DNA of 64,000 nucleotides from Dysgonomonas sp. PF1-14 (lineage in GTDB: Bacteria > Bacteroidota > Bacteroidia > Bacteroidales > Dysgonomonadaceae), in assembly GCF_029892965.1 (NCBI RefSeq), contig NZ_JARXWN010000007.1, positions 165,955 to 229,954 of the forward strand. The letters run 5' to 3'. The notes under the pieces were generated by a model that ran no database searches, was not told the DNA's origin, and was given only the letters and a program-made list of their open reading frames with translations. The position numbers were made by a program, and so were the translations under genes. Below are positions 55,501-63,423 of the stretch, in pieces; the first letter of the stretch is position 1; every line of letters begins with the position of its first letter.

Positions 55501-56290
55501 TAAAGGTGAGACTTTTATCGATTTGCTTATTCGTTATGGGAATAAATACCAGGTAGATAAGGATCAGGCTGCAAACTCATTGTTCGGCGACGATAGGTCT
55601 TTCGATATTGCCCGTCCCGAAATACCGAAGGTGGAGAAATGGTCTGATCTGGAGCGTCTAAATAAAGAACGTGAACTGATTGGTATTTACTTATCGGCTC
55701 ACCCGTTGGATGACTATAAGCTTATACTAAATTATGTATGCAATGTGGGCATGTCTGAAATAGAGGATAAAGACGCATTGAAGAATAAAGAGGTATCTGT
55801 AGGTGGCCTTGTAACCGGTATTCGCGAGGGGATGACAAAAAACGGCAAGCCATATATGATATTACGGATTGAGGACTTTACAGGTAGCGGAGAGATACCT
55901 TTATTCGGCGATAATTATATCAATTTCGGTAAATACGGCCGTCCCGGATTATATGTGTTTATAAAAGGCCGTGTGCAAGGTACAAGATATGACGAAAACA
56001 AGCTGGAGCTTAAGATAAACTCTATCCAGCTTTTGCCTGATGTGAAAGACAGATTGATAGAGAAAATAACAATTACTTTACCATTGCATGATATGAATAA
56101 TCAGATGGTAGAAGAATTATCTACTTTAACAAAAAACAATCCGGGTAATTCATTGTTATATTTTCAGGTAGTCGATGGCGAACGCAATATGAAAGTAGAT
56201 TTGTTTTCACGCAGTATGAAAATAAATGTGAAACAGGAACTAATTGATTATCTGATAGAAAATGAAAGTTTTGTATTTAAGGTAAATTGA
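52538..56290 (+). CDS. dnaE: DNA polymerase III alpha subunit
   Basis: 1250-residue replicative polymerase. The PHP domain starts with HLHVHSQYSLLDG (6-18) and keeps TDHGAMFG. A charged helical insert of about 40 residues (KELKAEIKKLEKEESSAENS and on, about 67-106) lies inside the PHP domain. The palm has GRGSAAGSAVAYCLG and PDIDIDFDDDG with the catalytic Asp489/Asp491. The HhH region (FGLAAVKGVGEGAVMNIIEE) and an OB fold near the C-terminus (KNKEVSVGGLVTGIREGMTK) follow. Length and order fit the DnaE1 type. Single gene; only a weak -7 like sequence (TAACTTTA at 52502) precedes it. Confidence 0.97.
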   Translation: MNNFVHLHVHSQYSLLDGQASIPNLVDKAIADGMKAIALTDHGAMFGIKEFFNYVKKKNSKYDGTIKELKAEIKKLEKEESSAENSEKIGELKNKIHEEEAKRFKPIIGCECYVARRGRHYKEGKPDMSGWHLVVLAKNLKGYKNLIKMVSHGWTEGFYMRPRIDKELLEKYHEGLIVSTACLGGEVPKKIQSGDMEEAEKSVQWFKDLFGDDFYLELQRHKTNRPDANSEAYPLQQNVNAELLRIGEKMGVKVIATNDVHFVDETDADAHDRLICLSTGKDFDDPKRMRYTKQEWLKTKAEMSQIFADVPQVLENTKEIADKVEFYSIDSDALMPFFTIDASFGTEEGYKIMYSEEDLIKEFGEQEYKRLGGYDKVIRIKLEADYLRHLTMIGADKRYGKDRNAEVVERLDFELDVMKTMGFPGYFLIVQDFIAAARDMGVAVGPGRGSAAGSAVAYCLGITDIDPIKYDLLFERFLNPDRISMPDIDIDFDDDGRGKVLKWVTDKYGQERVAHIITYGTMATKSAIKDVARVQKLPLAESNRLAKFVPDRIPDKKKVTLRDAIEYVPELKEAASSSDPVMRDTLKYAQMLEGNVRNTGVHACGIIIGQQAISDIVPVSTAEDKETGENILVTQYEGTVIEETGLIKMDFLGLKTLSIIKEAIDNIKHTTGEKVDIDNISLEDPKTYELYSQGKTTGTFQFESAGMQKYLKALQPSKFEDLIAMNALYRPGPMDYIPSFIARKHGEEEITYDIPVMERYLNDTYGITVYQEQVMLLSRLLADFTRGQSDELRKAMGKKLIDKMNALKEKFLAGGMKNGHDKKTLEKIWADWEKFASYAFNKSHATCYSWVAYQTAWLKANYPSEYMAAVLSRNLSNITEITKFMDECKAMSMNVLGPDVNESFLKFSVNKVGDIRFGLAAVKGVGEGAVMNIIEEREKNGPFKDVFDFVERVNLSSCNKKNIESLALAGAFDAFPEVSREQFFGISTKGETFIDLLIRYGNKYQVDKDQAANSLFGDDRSFDIARPEIPKVEKWSDLERLNKERELIGIYLSAHPLDDYKLILNYVCNVGMSEIEDKDALKNKEVSVGGLVTGIREGMTKNGKPYMILRIEDFTGSGEIPLFGDNYINFGKYGRPGLYVFIKGRVQGTRYDENKLELKINSIQLLPDVKDRLIEKITITLPLHDMNNQMVEELSTLTKNNPGNSLLYFQVVDGERNMKVDLFSRSMKINVKQELIDYLIENESFVFKVN

Positions 56291-56316
56291 AATTTTCATA
56301 TTTTAAATAGATTAAT

Positions 56317-56324
56317 TACCTTTG
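56317..56324 (+). promoter_or_regulatory. -7 box upstream of trxA
   Basis: TACCTTTG, followed by CAGG, 60 bp before the trxA start. Confidence 0.65.
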
Positions 56325-56384
56325 CAGGGCAAAACAAGCAAATAGAAATAATAAATAATTATAAAAAACAAATAGACAAAAGTT

Positions 56385-56702
56385 ATGGCTTTAGAAGTTA
56401 CAGATGCAGGATTTGAAGATTTGTTGAAATCGGATAAGCCTATAGTATTAGATTTTTGGGCAGAATGGTGCGGCCCGTGCCGCATGGTAGGTCCTATCGT
56501 AGAAGAACTGGCTACAGAGTACGAGGGAAAGGTTACTATCGGGAAAGTAGATGTTGACAACAATGATGAGATCACTTCTAAATACGGTATCCGCAATATA
56601 CCTACAATCCTGTTTATCAAAAACGGAGAAGTTGTAGACAAGCAAGTTGGAGCAGCACAGAAAGCTGTTTTAGCAGAGAAAGTTGAAAACCTGTTGAAAT
56701 AA
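56385..56702 (+). CDS. trxA: Thioredoxin
   Basis: 105-residue cytosolic dithiol oxidoreductase. The active site WCGPC is at residues 28-32 (Cys29/Cys32), and the cis-Pro motif IPT in RNIPTILFIKNGE is intact, as is the KVDVDNNDE strand. Length is normal for Trx1. It has its own promoter and terminator. Confidence 0.97.
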   Translation: MALEVTDAGFEDLLKSDKPIVLDFWAEWCGPCRMVGPIVEELATEYEGKVTIGKVDVDNNDEITSKYGIRNIPTILFIKNGEVVDKQVGAAQKAVLAEKVENLLK

Positions 56703-56737
56703 CAAGATTTTCATTATACTAACTGAGATACGAAAAG

Positions 56738-56770
56738 AGGTTGCCAACTATTGAGTTGGCAGCCTTTTTC
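56738..56770 (+). terminator. Terminator after trxA
   Basis: AGGTTGCCAAC (56738-56748) with GTTGGCAGCCT (56755-56765), one G-U pair, followed by TTTTC. Confidence 0.85.
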
Positions 56771-56815
56771 AATGAAAGAAATTGTAATTATGTATATAGT
56801 GTTTGGTTGACTATC

Positions 56816-58522
56816 TCAGTTCTTTGGAGCTTTTGTCTTGATAACTATTACTCCATTCTTGCCTTTTTCGCCATACTGTTCTGTTGCACTTGAGTCTTTA
56901 AATACCTCTACCGATTCGATAGTAGCCGGATCTATTGATTGCAGTTCAGCTTCAGAAGCTTCCTTGCCATCTATAATAACCAGAGCATCATTGATTTTGA
57001 AATCGGGACTTGCCGTAACATGTATGCTGCTTTTCTTGCTCGAACCAATGGGTATTATTGTCATTTTATTTGCCTTATCACTTTTTGGATTGTCTTTTGC
57101 ATATTCTTTTGTATAGATCAGTACTACTCCGTTTTTAGCTTCTTCTCCATAAGTTTTTATAGCTGACTTACCCTTCAATACATTCATTTGGTCTATATCA
57201 TCAGGAGATATCTTGCTCATTTTATTATTAGGTACGATTTTTCCATCTACAATTATCAATGGCAATTCTTCCGAAGATGCGCCTACTCCGTTTATTCTGA
57301 TCTTTACAGGTTTACCTTTTGTGATGCTTTCATCGTTATTGTCTTTATTATCAGAATCGTACTGGATAGATCTAATTTTGTCGTGAGTAACTTTCGGATT
57401 TAATGAATCTTTTTTTGTAGAGATCGAAATTGTACCATTATTATCTTCCTGTGCATCAGACACTAGCTTACCGTTTACAATTACTATGGGGTTGTTGTCG
57501 TCTGATTCGAATGTTGCCTGTACTTTCAATGTATTGTTGACAACACTATCTTTGTGCCCGATAATTATGAACTGCTTTTGCTTCACACTATCCTTGCTAT
57601 CAGTTATTATCGATAGATTCATATCTACGCTATCTTTCAGTATTTCAGACACATCAGGTTGATCGAAGATGTAGCGTGGTGTTGCCGAAACCCATATAAA
57701 AGCACCGAATGCAGGAATGACAATCAATGTAGCGATTCTTTTCCACGATGCGCTTTTTGCTTTCTTTATCATGTTCAAGCGGTTTAGTGGTTTTGAATAA
57801 CTGAATGAATTGGAGAAAGAGAATACAGGACCCCTGAACTCCTGATTGATAAGTACAGCCTGATACAATGCAGGAGAAATGCCCGAATCGATGACTGCCT
57901 TATCAGCCAGAAACTCATGATTTTCTTTCAGCAGATGGACATAAACCCAAACCAGAGGGTTGAACCATTGTAGCAGGAGCATGCTTTCGCTGCATAAGAG
58001 GTCTATCCAGTGCTTTTGATCTATATGCGTTATTTCATGTTTCAGAATAAGCTCTTTTTCTGTGTTGCTCAGGTTACTTGTATTTATGAGTATATAGTCC
58101 AGTACGGTAAAGGGTGACTTAATGTCTTTATTCTCTATTATTTTATAACCGTTGCCCTGCGATCTTTGTCCGTTACGGATGAGTCCATACAGACTTTTGT
58201 ATGTATAGATGTTTCGTATTACCAGAAACGATATTCCTATCAGATAAAAAGCGGATAGTATAGTCCAGATGCTGATTGCTTGACTTTCGGCAATTGGAGC
58301 TACAGTTTCGGTACTTTCCGTATCGAATGCGACAGGCAGGCTTACGACTACATCGTAAGTATATTTGATAGCCGGAATAACAAGTGATGTAATAAACCCG
58401 ACCAGCAGAAAAACACGATTGAACTTGAAAAAGGTAGTCTTTCTCAGGAATAGCGTATATACTACAAGAAATATCCCCAGACAAATGCCTGTTTTAGCTA
58501 TGTAAATGATGAATGTTTCCAT
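56816..58522 (-). CDS. BlaR1-like M56 peptidase with C-terminal plug-like repeats
   Basis: 568 residues. Four membrane segments (about 5-27, 36-58, 83-103, 262-281) surround the M56 zinc motif HEITH (162-166) with a downstream Glu203 (NHEFLADKA). Such proteins sense an external signal and cleave a BlaI-type repressor. The extracytoplasmic C-terminus replaces the penicillin-binding sensor with repeats related to TonB-receptor plug domains: a degenerate copy near 345-390, and clear copies at 421-471 and 514-564, each with IIVDGK/VIIDGK, a central I-x-VLKG/VEVFKD and a final NGVVLI/NGVIVI strand. The BlaI gene ends 2 bp upstream. The ligand is unknown and need not be a beta-lactam. Confidence 0.88.
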   Translation of the reverse strand: METFIIYIAKTGICLGIFLVVYTLFLRKTTFFKFNRVFLLVGFITSLVIPAIKYTYDVVVSLPVAFDTESTETVAPIAESQAISIWTILSAFYLIGISFLVIRNIYTYKSLYGLIRNGQRSQGNGYKIIENKDIKSPFTVLDYILINTSNLSNTEKELILKHEITHIDQKHWIDLLCSESMLLLQWFNPLVWVYVHLLKENHEFLADKAVIDSGISPALYQAVLINQEFRGPVFSFSNSFSYSKPLNRLNMIKKAKSASWKRIATLIVIPAFGAFIWVSATPRYIFDQPDVSEILKDSVDMNLSIITDSKDSVKQKQFIIIGHKDSVVNNTLKVQATFESDDNNPIVIVNGKLVSDAQEDNNGTISISTKKDSLNPKVTHDKIRSIQYDSDNKDNNDESITKGKPVKIRINGVGASSEELPLIIVDGKIVPNNKMSKISPDDIDQMNVLKGKSAIKTYGEEAKNGVVLIYTKEYAKDNPKSDKANKMTIIPIGSSKKSSIHVTASPDFKINDALVIIDGKEASEAELQSIDPATIESVEVFKDSSATEQYGEKGKNGVIVIKTKAPKN

Positions 58523-58524
58523 AA

Positions 58525-58905
58525 TCAGTCCTTTTTGTTGTTTTCTTCCTCAAGGGCTTTGCGTGTGTCTTCAAGCATCTTGTCCATATCTTCTACAGTC
58601 AGGTTACTCTCTTTGGCAAAGAAAGACACCATAGACGAGAACGAGCCATCGAAATAGTTCTTTACGAAACCGAAAAGCTGTTTCTTGGAATACTCATCTT
58701 TGGCTACAGTTGCTCTGTATATATTGGAGCGTCCCTCACTACGGTGTGTGGCAAAATCCTTATTTTCAAGTATGGTCAATATTGTAGCTATCGTTGTACG
58801 TGCAGGTTTACTATCGGTAAATTCTTTCAGTATATCTTGTACCGTTCCTTCCCCTAGAGTCCACAATATCTGCATTATCTGTTCTTCGGCTTTGGTTAGT
58901 TGCAT
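58525..58905 (-). CDS. BlaI/MecI-family transcriptional repressor
   Basis: 126-residue winged-helix repressor: AEEQIMQILWTLGEGTVQDI and KPARTTIATILTILENKDFA give the HTH, with ATHRSEGRSNIYRATVAKDE as the wing and a C-terminal dimerisation helix. Homologues are inactivated by proteolysis by the linked M56 sensor encoded 2 bp downstream. A dyad TAGACTAAA/TTTAGTCTA lies just upstream and is a likely operator for self-regulation. Confidence 0.93.
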   Translation of the reverse strand: MQLTKAEEQIMQILWTLGEGTVQDILKEFTDSKPARTTIATILTILENKDFATHRSEGRSNIYRATVAKDEYSKKQLFGFVKNYFDGSFSSMVSFFAKESNLTVEDMDKMLEDTRKALEEENNKKD

Positions 58906-58963
58906 GTTATTTAAGTTTTACTTTCTAATTCAAAATTATATGGTAAATATACGTCTATTATTT

Positions 58964-58996
58964 TAGACTAAATATTTTTTAGTCTATTTTTTTAGT
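58964..58996. promoter_or_regulatory. Candidate BlaI operator
   Basis: TAGACTAAA (58964-58972) and TTTAGTCTA (58978-58986) form a perfect dyad with a 5-bp centre, and a further half-site TTTTTTAGTC reaches 58996. It lies 59-91 bp upstream of the BlaI start. Assignment to BlaI is inference by position. Confidence 0.6.
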
Positions 58997-59041
58997 CAAA
59001 AGATACAAATATCTTAGAATAGGACAAAACCGATGAAAATA

Positions 59042-59360
59042 TTTTGACTAAAACCTGACAAAAATTACGAGTTTAGTAGTCTTTAGTCTACTAGCTTGCT
59101 AGTTTTTATTTCTATTTTTCTAGTATACTATAACTCTATAATCTAGTACACTAGTTTTTAACTAAAACCTTACAAAGATTACAAAAGTTACGAGTTTGCC
59201 TCGTATCCACTTCAGCGATTTTGACTCCGTCTATTTTCAATTCAATTCCTCGCCCTATGGGCAGTTACAAGTTACGAGTATTTTTCTTTGTGTCTTTGCG
59301 TCTTCGCGTGAGATAATTTTAACTAAAACCTTACAAAGATTACAAAAAATCAATATATTT
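59042..59360 (-). repeat. Modular repeat R3 (inverted, three 18-bp blocks, long module A)
   Basis: On the minus strand the blocks lie at 59334-59317, 59173-59156 and 59059-59042 (last one GTCAGGTTTTAGTCAAAA). Block spacing, 161 and 114 bp, is identical to R2, but the left end TTTATCTATA is missing. It occupies the first half of the 716-bp gap 58906-59621. Confidence 0.92.
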
Positions 59361-59379
59361 ATAATCGAAAAATCTAAAA

Positions 59380-59485
59380 GTACACATTTTAAAAACTAAA
59401 TGTGCACGAAAATAATAAAAATGATGCAATACTCCAAGCGCTCTATTATCGTTGAAATATGACGAAATAAAGCGCTTTTTTATGC
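59380..59485. other. Two hairpins in the gap after repeat R3
   Basis: GTACACATTT (59380-59389) faces AAATGTGCAC (59398-59407); then AAGCGCT (59436-59442) pairs with AGCGCTT (59471-59477) followed by TTTTTAT, a terminator-like end. No gene accompanies them. The remaining sequence to 59621 shows a TACCTTTA box at about 59518 but no frame I can support. Confidence 0.45.
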
Positions 59486-59621
59486 TATAAATGCTTGTGT
59501 ATTACAATAGTTTTTTGTACCTTTATAGTATATATGAGAGGTAAAAGGTCTATGAGAATATTACATTTTACGCTCAAGAATTATCATTTAATTACAGTTT
59601 AAATATACTTTAAACGTGGTT

Positions 59622-59969
59622 TTATGAAGTAATGATTCTTTCCTTTTTCAAATATCTACACCATGCCCAGCTTTTGCGAGCTGTGAGATAGTTTTCGCTG
59701 CGGTCGTTGGCGTATGCTTCACGCTCGAATGATATGTTATAGTATGCAGTCATGGCATTGCGGTACTGTGCCAGCCGTATCAACCACTCTACCCCATACC
59801 ACAAATAAAAGAAAAGATAGAGCATTTCGCGCATTTGCCTGCTATGTATGCTTTCGTGCTGTATGGTACGCCCTGAGACCTTTATGCCATAACGTGCAAA
59901 GAGATACCCGAACAGATTGATAGCATCAAACCTTTTAGGCGGTAGCCATTTGTTATAAATTATTTTCAT
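59622..59969 (-). CDS. Small protein with a HExxH-type motif
   Basis: 115 residues, no signal peptide; one hydrophobic stretch around 50-65 (LYLFFYLWYGVEWLIRLAQY). HESIH (about 38-42) is followed by SRQMREM and about 35 residues later by FEREAYAND, together resembling a metalloprotease zinc site (two His and a downstream Glu). The set HExIH..Q...FEREAY is known to me from other Bacteroidetes small proteins of undefined function. Catalysis has not been shown. It is divergent from the two lipoprotein genes, with only 30 bp between starts. Confidence 0.72.
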   Translation of the reverse strand: MKIIYNKWLPPKRFDAINLFGYLFARYGIKVSGRTIQHESIHSRQMREMLYLFFYLWYGVEWLIRLAQYRNAMTAYYNISFEREAYANDRSENYLTARKSWAWCRYLKKERIITS

Positions 59970-59999
59970 ATATTTACAGAGTTTTAAGTTTTAATCGTA

Positions 60000-60392
60000 A
60001 TGAAAAAGATATTTGTCTTATTTGTTTTTGTTTTCTCACTTGTTTCTTGCCATCGAAGCAATCAGTATGTGTATATTGAGGTTTTGGACGACTACGACCT
60101 ATTTGAACAACCCAAAATAACTATATCCGATGGAGATGTTTTTGAGGCTGAAAACGATTCTATTGCCTACTGTATCGCTGTTGATAAATTTTTCAGAAGC
60201 ATATATGCTTCAAAAATGACAGAGGAACGGTTAATGAAAGCGGGTAAGCCTATGAAAGTAAGAAGCCCTAAAGAATTTGTATTATATACAAAAGACAGCC
60301 TCGATATATCCGGCGGCGAACATTTAAGCAATCCGGCTGAAATAATAGAAAACATTGACAATAAATATAAAGAGCTTACCGCTGATAAATAA
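60000..60392 (+). CDS. Small lipoprotein, unknown function (a)
   Basis: 130 residues. The signal peptide ends VFSLVSC (Cys17). The mature part is acidic with a short central region (IYASKMTEERLMKAGKPMKV). No family is recognised. It precedes a second lipoprotein gene by 14 bp and the two are probably cotranscribed. Their location next to the prophage end suggests cargo genes, but that is inference. Confidence 0.65.
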   Translation: MKKIFVLFVFVFSLVSCHRSNQYVYIEVLDDYDLFEQPKITISDGDVFEAENDSIAYCIAVDKFFRSIYASKMTEERLMKAGKPMKVRSPKEFVLYTKDSLDISGGEHLSNPAEIIENIDNKYKELTADK

Positions 60393-60406
60393 AAATTGAC
60401 TACAAC

Positions 60407-60793
60407 ATGAAAAAACTATTTACCCTTATCTTACTTGCAACCCTATTTGTTAGCTGTAGCTCAGACGATGACAACGACATTGAACCAAAACAGGACTATA
60501 CAAGCTTTGTCGTTACTGTTGAAACTTCAAACGTTCTAAAAAACTGCGTAGCCGGATATTATACTAAAGACGGAAAATGTAAGAAACTTGGTGATTTGGG
60601 AGAACTTACAAAGGGTGTTTATTCTCCCGAAATCAGAGTTGATATTGATACATTGACTAGGGTATATTTCTTTACAAATACTACAATGTGGTGGCGTTCT
60701 AAAAACCCACACATTCTTACGAAGAATCAAAAAAATGTAATAATAATTGACAATAATACATCAGGTATAGAGGTGTCGGATTGGCCAGAATAA
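60407..60793 (+). CDS. Small lipoprotein, unknown function (b)
   Basis: 128 residues with a lipobox FVSC (Cys17) followed by SSDDDND, a typical Bacteroidetes surface-export sequence (Cys followed by acidic residues). The rest is beta-rich (YTSFVVTVETSNVLKNC, PEIRVDIDTLTRVYFFTNTT). No family is recognised. Its stop is 4 bp from the stop of the convergent phage tail gene. Confidence 0.68.
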   Translation: MKKLFTLILLATLFVSCSSDDDNDIEPKQDYTSFVVTVETSNVLKNCVAGYYTKDGKCKKLGDLGELTKGVYSPEIRVDIDTLTRVYFFTNTTMWWRSKNPHILTKNQKNVIIIDNNTSGIEVSDWPE

Positions 60794-60797
60794 ATAC

Positions 60798-63413
60798 TCA
60801 AGGCACTATCTTTATAAAGTTATTACTATCTATATATAATTGTCCTGCTTCTAGTACACCTATCGGATTATCCATCTTAGGTAATCCTTTTAGTACAAAA
60901 ATCAGAAAGTTTTTATATGTTGGTGAGCGCCCATCGCCCCAGTCTATCAATATGCGCCGAGTATCATTATTGCTACTACCTGAAAAGCTCATACCCGTTA
61001 AGAACAAATTTGTGTTTTGCCCCCATTTTGAAGCAAATATTGCACTTGGAGCGGCAACAGTAGCCCCCGAAGAATCATATTTTGATAGGACAACGCTCCC
61101 CTCTACTCTTCCGACACTATTCGTTTCACTAAGGCTAAATACTTCGAGATTTGCCCCCTCAAAATCTAACCTAAAATTATTGGCAGGGTCTTTTGTCGAG
61201 AACTTACCATTTGCAACAATATCAGCGTTCATTATTTCGAGTAAGCCAGTAATAACATTCCATGCTAAATAGCGGTTGTCGTCTCCTATTTTGAGTTGAT
61301 TGTTTAACAGATCAAAATAGCTGTTTCCGTTACTGCTTATAATCTTATCTGTAGTAATCCTGCCGGGCAAAATCTCTGTAAAACCAAACACCTCAGTAAA
61401 CAAGCGGCTGCCCTCTTCGTCTTCGCTGGTGAGAATGCCAACAAGAAAATGATAGTAATCATTTACAGCATCCATCTTTATGCCGTCTTCGCTGATCAGG
61501 TAGCCAGCATCGGAATAGTCGGTTTTGGAACATTTTAGATATAAAAAATAGCTTTTATGCGTATCTGTCAGCACATCTGACTGATAGGCTTTCGTGTCCC
61601 AAAACTTATACTCATTTGGCTTGTGGCTTGAAGAAAGCGAAACAATGCCGAGCGTCATATGCTGTATAATGCCTACAGGACATATCAGCCGTTTATCAGA
61701 CAGATCGTAATATATGCCGCTTGGCACAGTAGCCGGATTGTCCTTGTTATCTACATAACGAAATTGTAAGCTTTCGTCACCTATAAGCAGCATCATTGTC
61801 TGTATAGCTATCGGCTTAATAGACCCCTCGAAATCGAGCATCGCATCAGCAAGTTTTTGCAAAGTCTCATTCGATTGCTTAAAATTCCGTTTTGCATATT
61901 CCTTTACCTCTCTGTCCTTGCGGTCTACCGCCTGCTGCTGTGTCGGTATCTCGTTGATCACTGCACCCAGTGTGCGGCTTGTTATGCTGTTGGCTATGGT
62001 GATCTCAGGACTTTGCGGGTCGTTTACGGGTTCTTTTACCGCTACTATGCGCACATCTACCGCATCGGGCAGGAACTGAGGGTCTGAGAACCGTACAAAG
62101 AAGCCGATATTGAGAAAGCCCCGTATCTCGCCCCAGTTCCTCTTAGCGTATATGCCATCGAGCGGCCAGCGGTACGAATATTGCGGTTGCTCGTTTTCCC
62201 ACAGGTACTTAACCGTTTCCTGTAGCGCTTCGGTTTCGGCAAGGGTGATATAGTTATCAGGCATACGCATATGAAAAACGGCATACGTGTCGCCTATGGC
62301 GGGTATGATATTGCCCTGCGGGTATATCAGCCCATTATCGTCGATAGGTACAAGCTCGAACTTTCGGGTAGCATGTATGTAATTTACATCAAACTCCTTG
62401 CCTGCCAGTTGCCCCGTCTGAAATATCAGCGTCATGGTCTCGCCTGCGATAATCATTTTAGAATAATCGAGGTCGTCGGGTATGCTGCTGTCAATGATGT
62501 TATAAAAGCCCTGCTGGTCGTTTATCTCTTCTACTGCCGAAACCGTACCCACCCGCTTAGGGTAGAACTTCGACACGTCGAGGCTGTCCTCTTCGCCAGC
62601 CAGCGGCTCGGCGCGCTCCAAGTATGAGCCCGAAGCATCCGTTTTATAATCTATGCCCTCGTAAGTTATAAGCTCGTTTTTGGGTAACAGCAAAGTGCCG
62701 TTGCCGTATGTAGATCGGTCTATATTGCGGTCGCCCCCCTCAATATACACGCGGTTGATAATACGAGAACTGTCGAACTGCGAGCGGCGAATACCGCCAA
62801 GTATGCCGTTGTCGTAACCATAGGACAGGTCGATAGCCGAATCTTTCATTTTCTCGACCTTGCCGATATTGAGCGTAAACTTGTCAAGCTCCCATTCGGT
62901 ATTAAAGGCATCGGCAAGCTTAGGCAGCACATCGTAACAAAAATCGTGGTTAAAATCCATGACAACGGGTTCGCTGTCGATGCAGTCGCCCACCGTCCAA
63001 GCATATTGCGGGTATTTGAGCTTCAAGTTTGCTACCAGCAGATCGGCAGCCATGCGCGGGGTCGCCGTTAACGGGAACTTTAGCGTAAAAGGGCTTGTAG
63101 GCTTTATCAGCCCGTTGTCTGTCACATAGTCGAAAAACTTGAACTTGGTAGACTTGAGAAAACAAATAGCGCCCTCAAGGCTCAGCGTGTAGCTAAACTT
63201 TTGGCTGTGCTCCTTTACATAGTCTACAGCGCGTGGCATCCAGTAGCGCTCTGCTTTGAAGTCACAATATGAGCCCTCAATAATGGGCACAAATTCGGGC
63301 AGTGAGAAACGAAGCTCTAAACTGTTAGCCCCCATAATTTCGACAAGGCAGTAGCTTGCATCGTCTACCGGAATGTCAAGCAATAATTCGTTATTCGGGT
63401 TGTATATTTGCAT
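60798..63413 (-). CDS. Prophage tail protein (tail endopeptidase/baseplate-type)
   Basis: 871 residues. The first 350 residues resemble prophage tail/minor structural proteins of Siphoviridae-like phages: opening MQIYNPNNELLLDIPVDDAS, then KFSYTLSLEGAICFLKST, PRMAADLLVANLKLKYPQY and an EGGDRNIDRSTYGNGTLLLP segment. Later parts (about 640-760) have LPGRITTDKIISSNGNSYFD, the strand pattern of tail-tip/host-specificity proteins. It follows a phage fibre gene on the minus strand with a 10-bp gap. Base composition is richer in GC than the adjacent lipoprotein genes. Exact tail role is uncertain. Confidence 0.82.
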   Translation of the reverse strand: MQIYNPNNELLLDIPVDDASYCLVEIMGANSLELRFSLPEFVPIIEGSYCDFKAERYWMPRAVDYVKEHSQKFSYTLSLEGAICFLKSTKFKFFDYVTDNGLIKPTSPFTLKFPLTATPRMAADLLVANLKLKYPQYAWTVGDCIDSEPVVMDFNHDFCYDVLPKLADAFNTEWELDKFTLNIGKVEKMKDSAIDLSYGYDNGILGGIRRSQFDSSRIINRVYIEGGDRNIDRSTYGNGTLLLPKNELITYEGIDYKTDASGSYLERAEPLAGEEDSLDVSKFYPKRVGTVSAVEEINDQQGFYNIIDSSIPDDLDYSKMIIAGETMTLIFQTGQLAGKEFDVNYIHATRKFELVPIDDNGLIYPQGNIIPAIGDTYAVFHMRMPDNYITLAETEALQETVKYLWENEQPQYSYRWPLDGIYAKRNWGEIRGFLNIGFFVRFSDPQFLPDAVDVRIVAVKEPVNDPQSPEITIANSITSRTLGAVINEIPTQQQAVDRKDREVKEYAKRNFKQSNETLQKLADAMLDFEGSIKPIAIQTMMLLIGDESLQFRYVDNKDNPATVPSGIYYDLSDKRLICPVGIIQHMTLGIVSLSSSHKPNEYKFWDTKAYQSDVLTDTHKSYFLYLKCSKTDYSDAGYLISEDGIKMDAVNDYYHFLVGILTSEDEEGSRLFTEVFGFTEILPGRITTDKIISSNGNSYFDLLNNQLKIGDDNRYLAWNVITGLLEIMNADIVANGKFSTKDPANNFRLDFEGANLEVFSLSETNSVGRVEGSVVLSKYDSSGATVAAPSAIFASKWGQNTNLFLTGMSFSGSSNNDTRRILIDWGDGRSPTYKNFLIFVLKGLPKMDNPIGVLEAGQLYIDSNNFIKIVP

Positions 63414-63423
63414 AGCTATTTTT

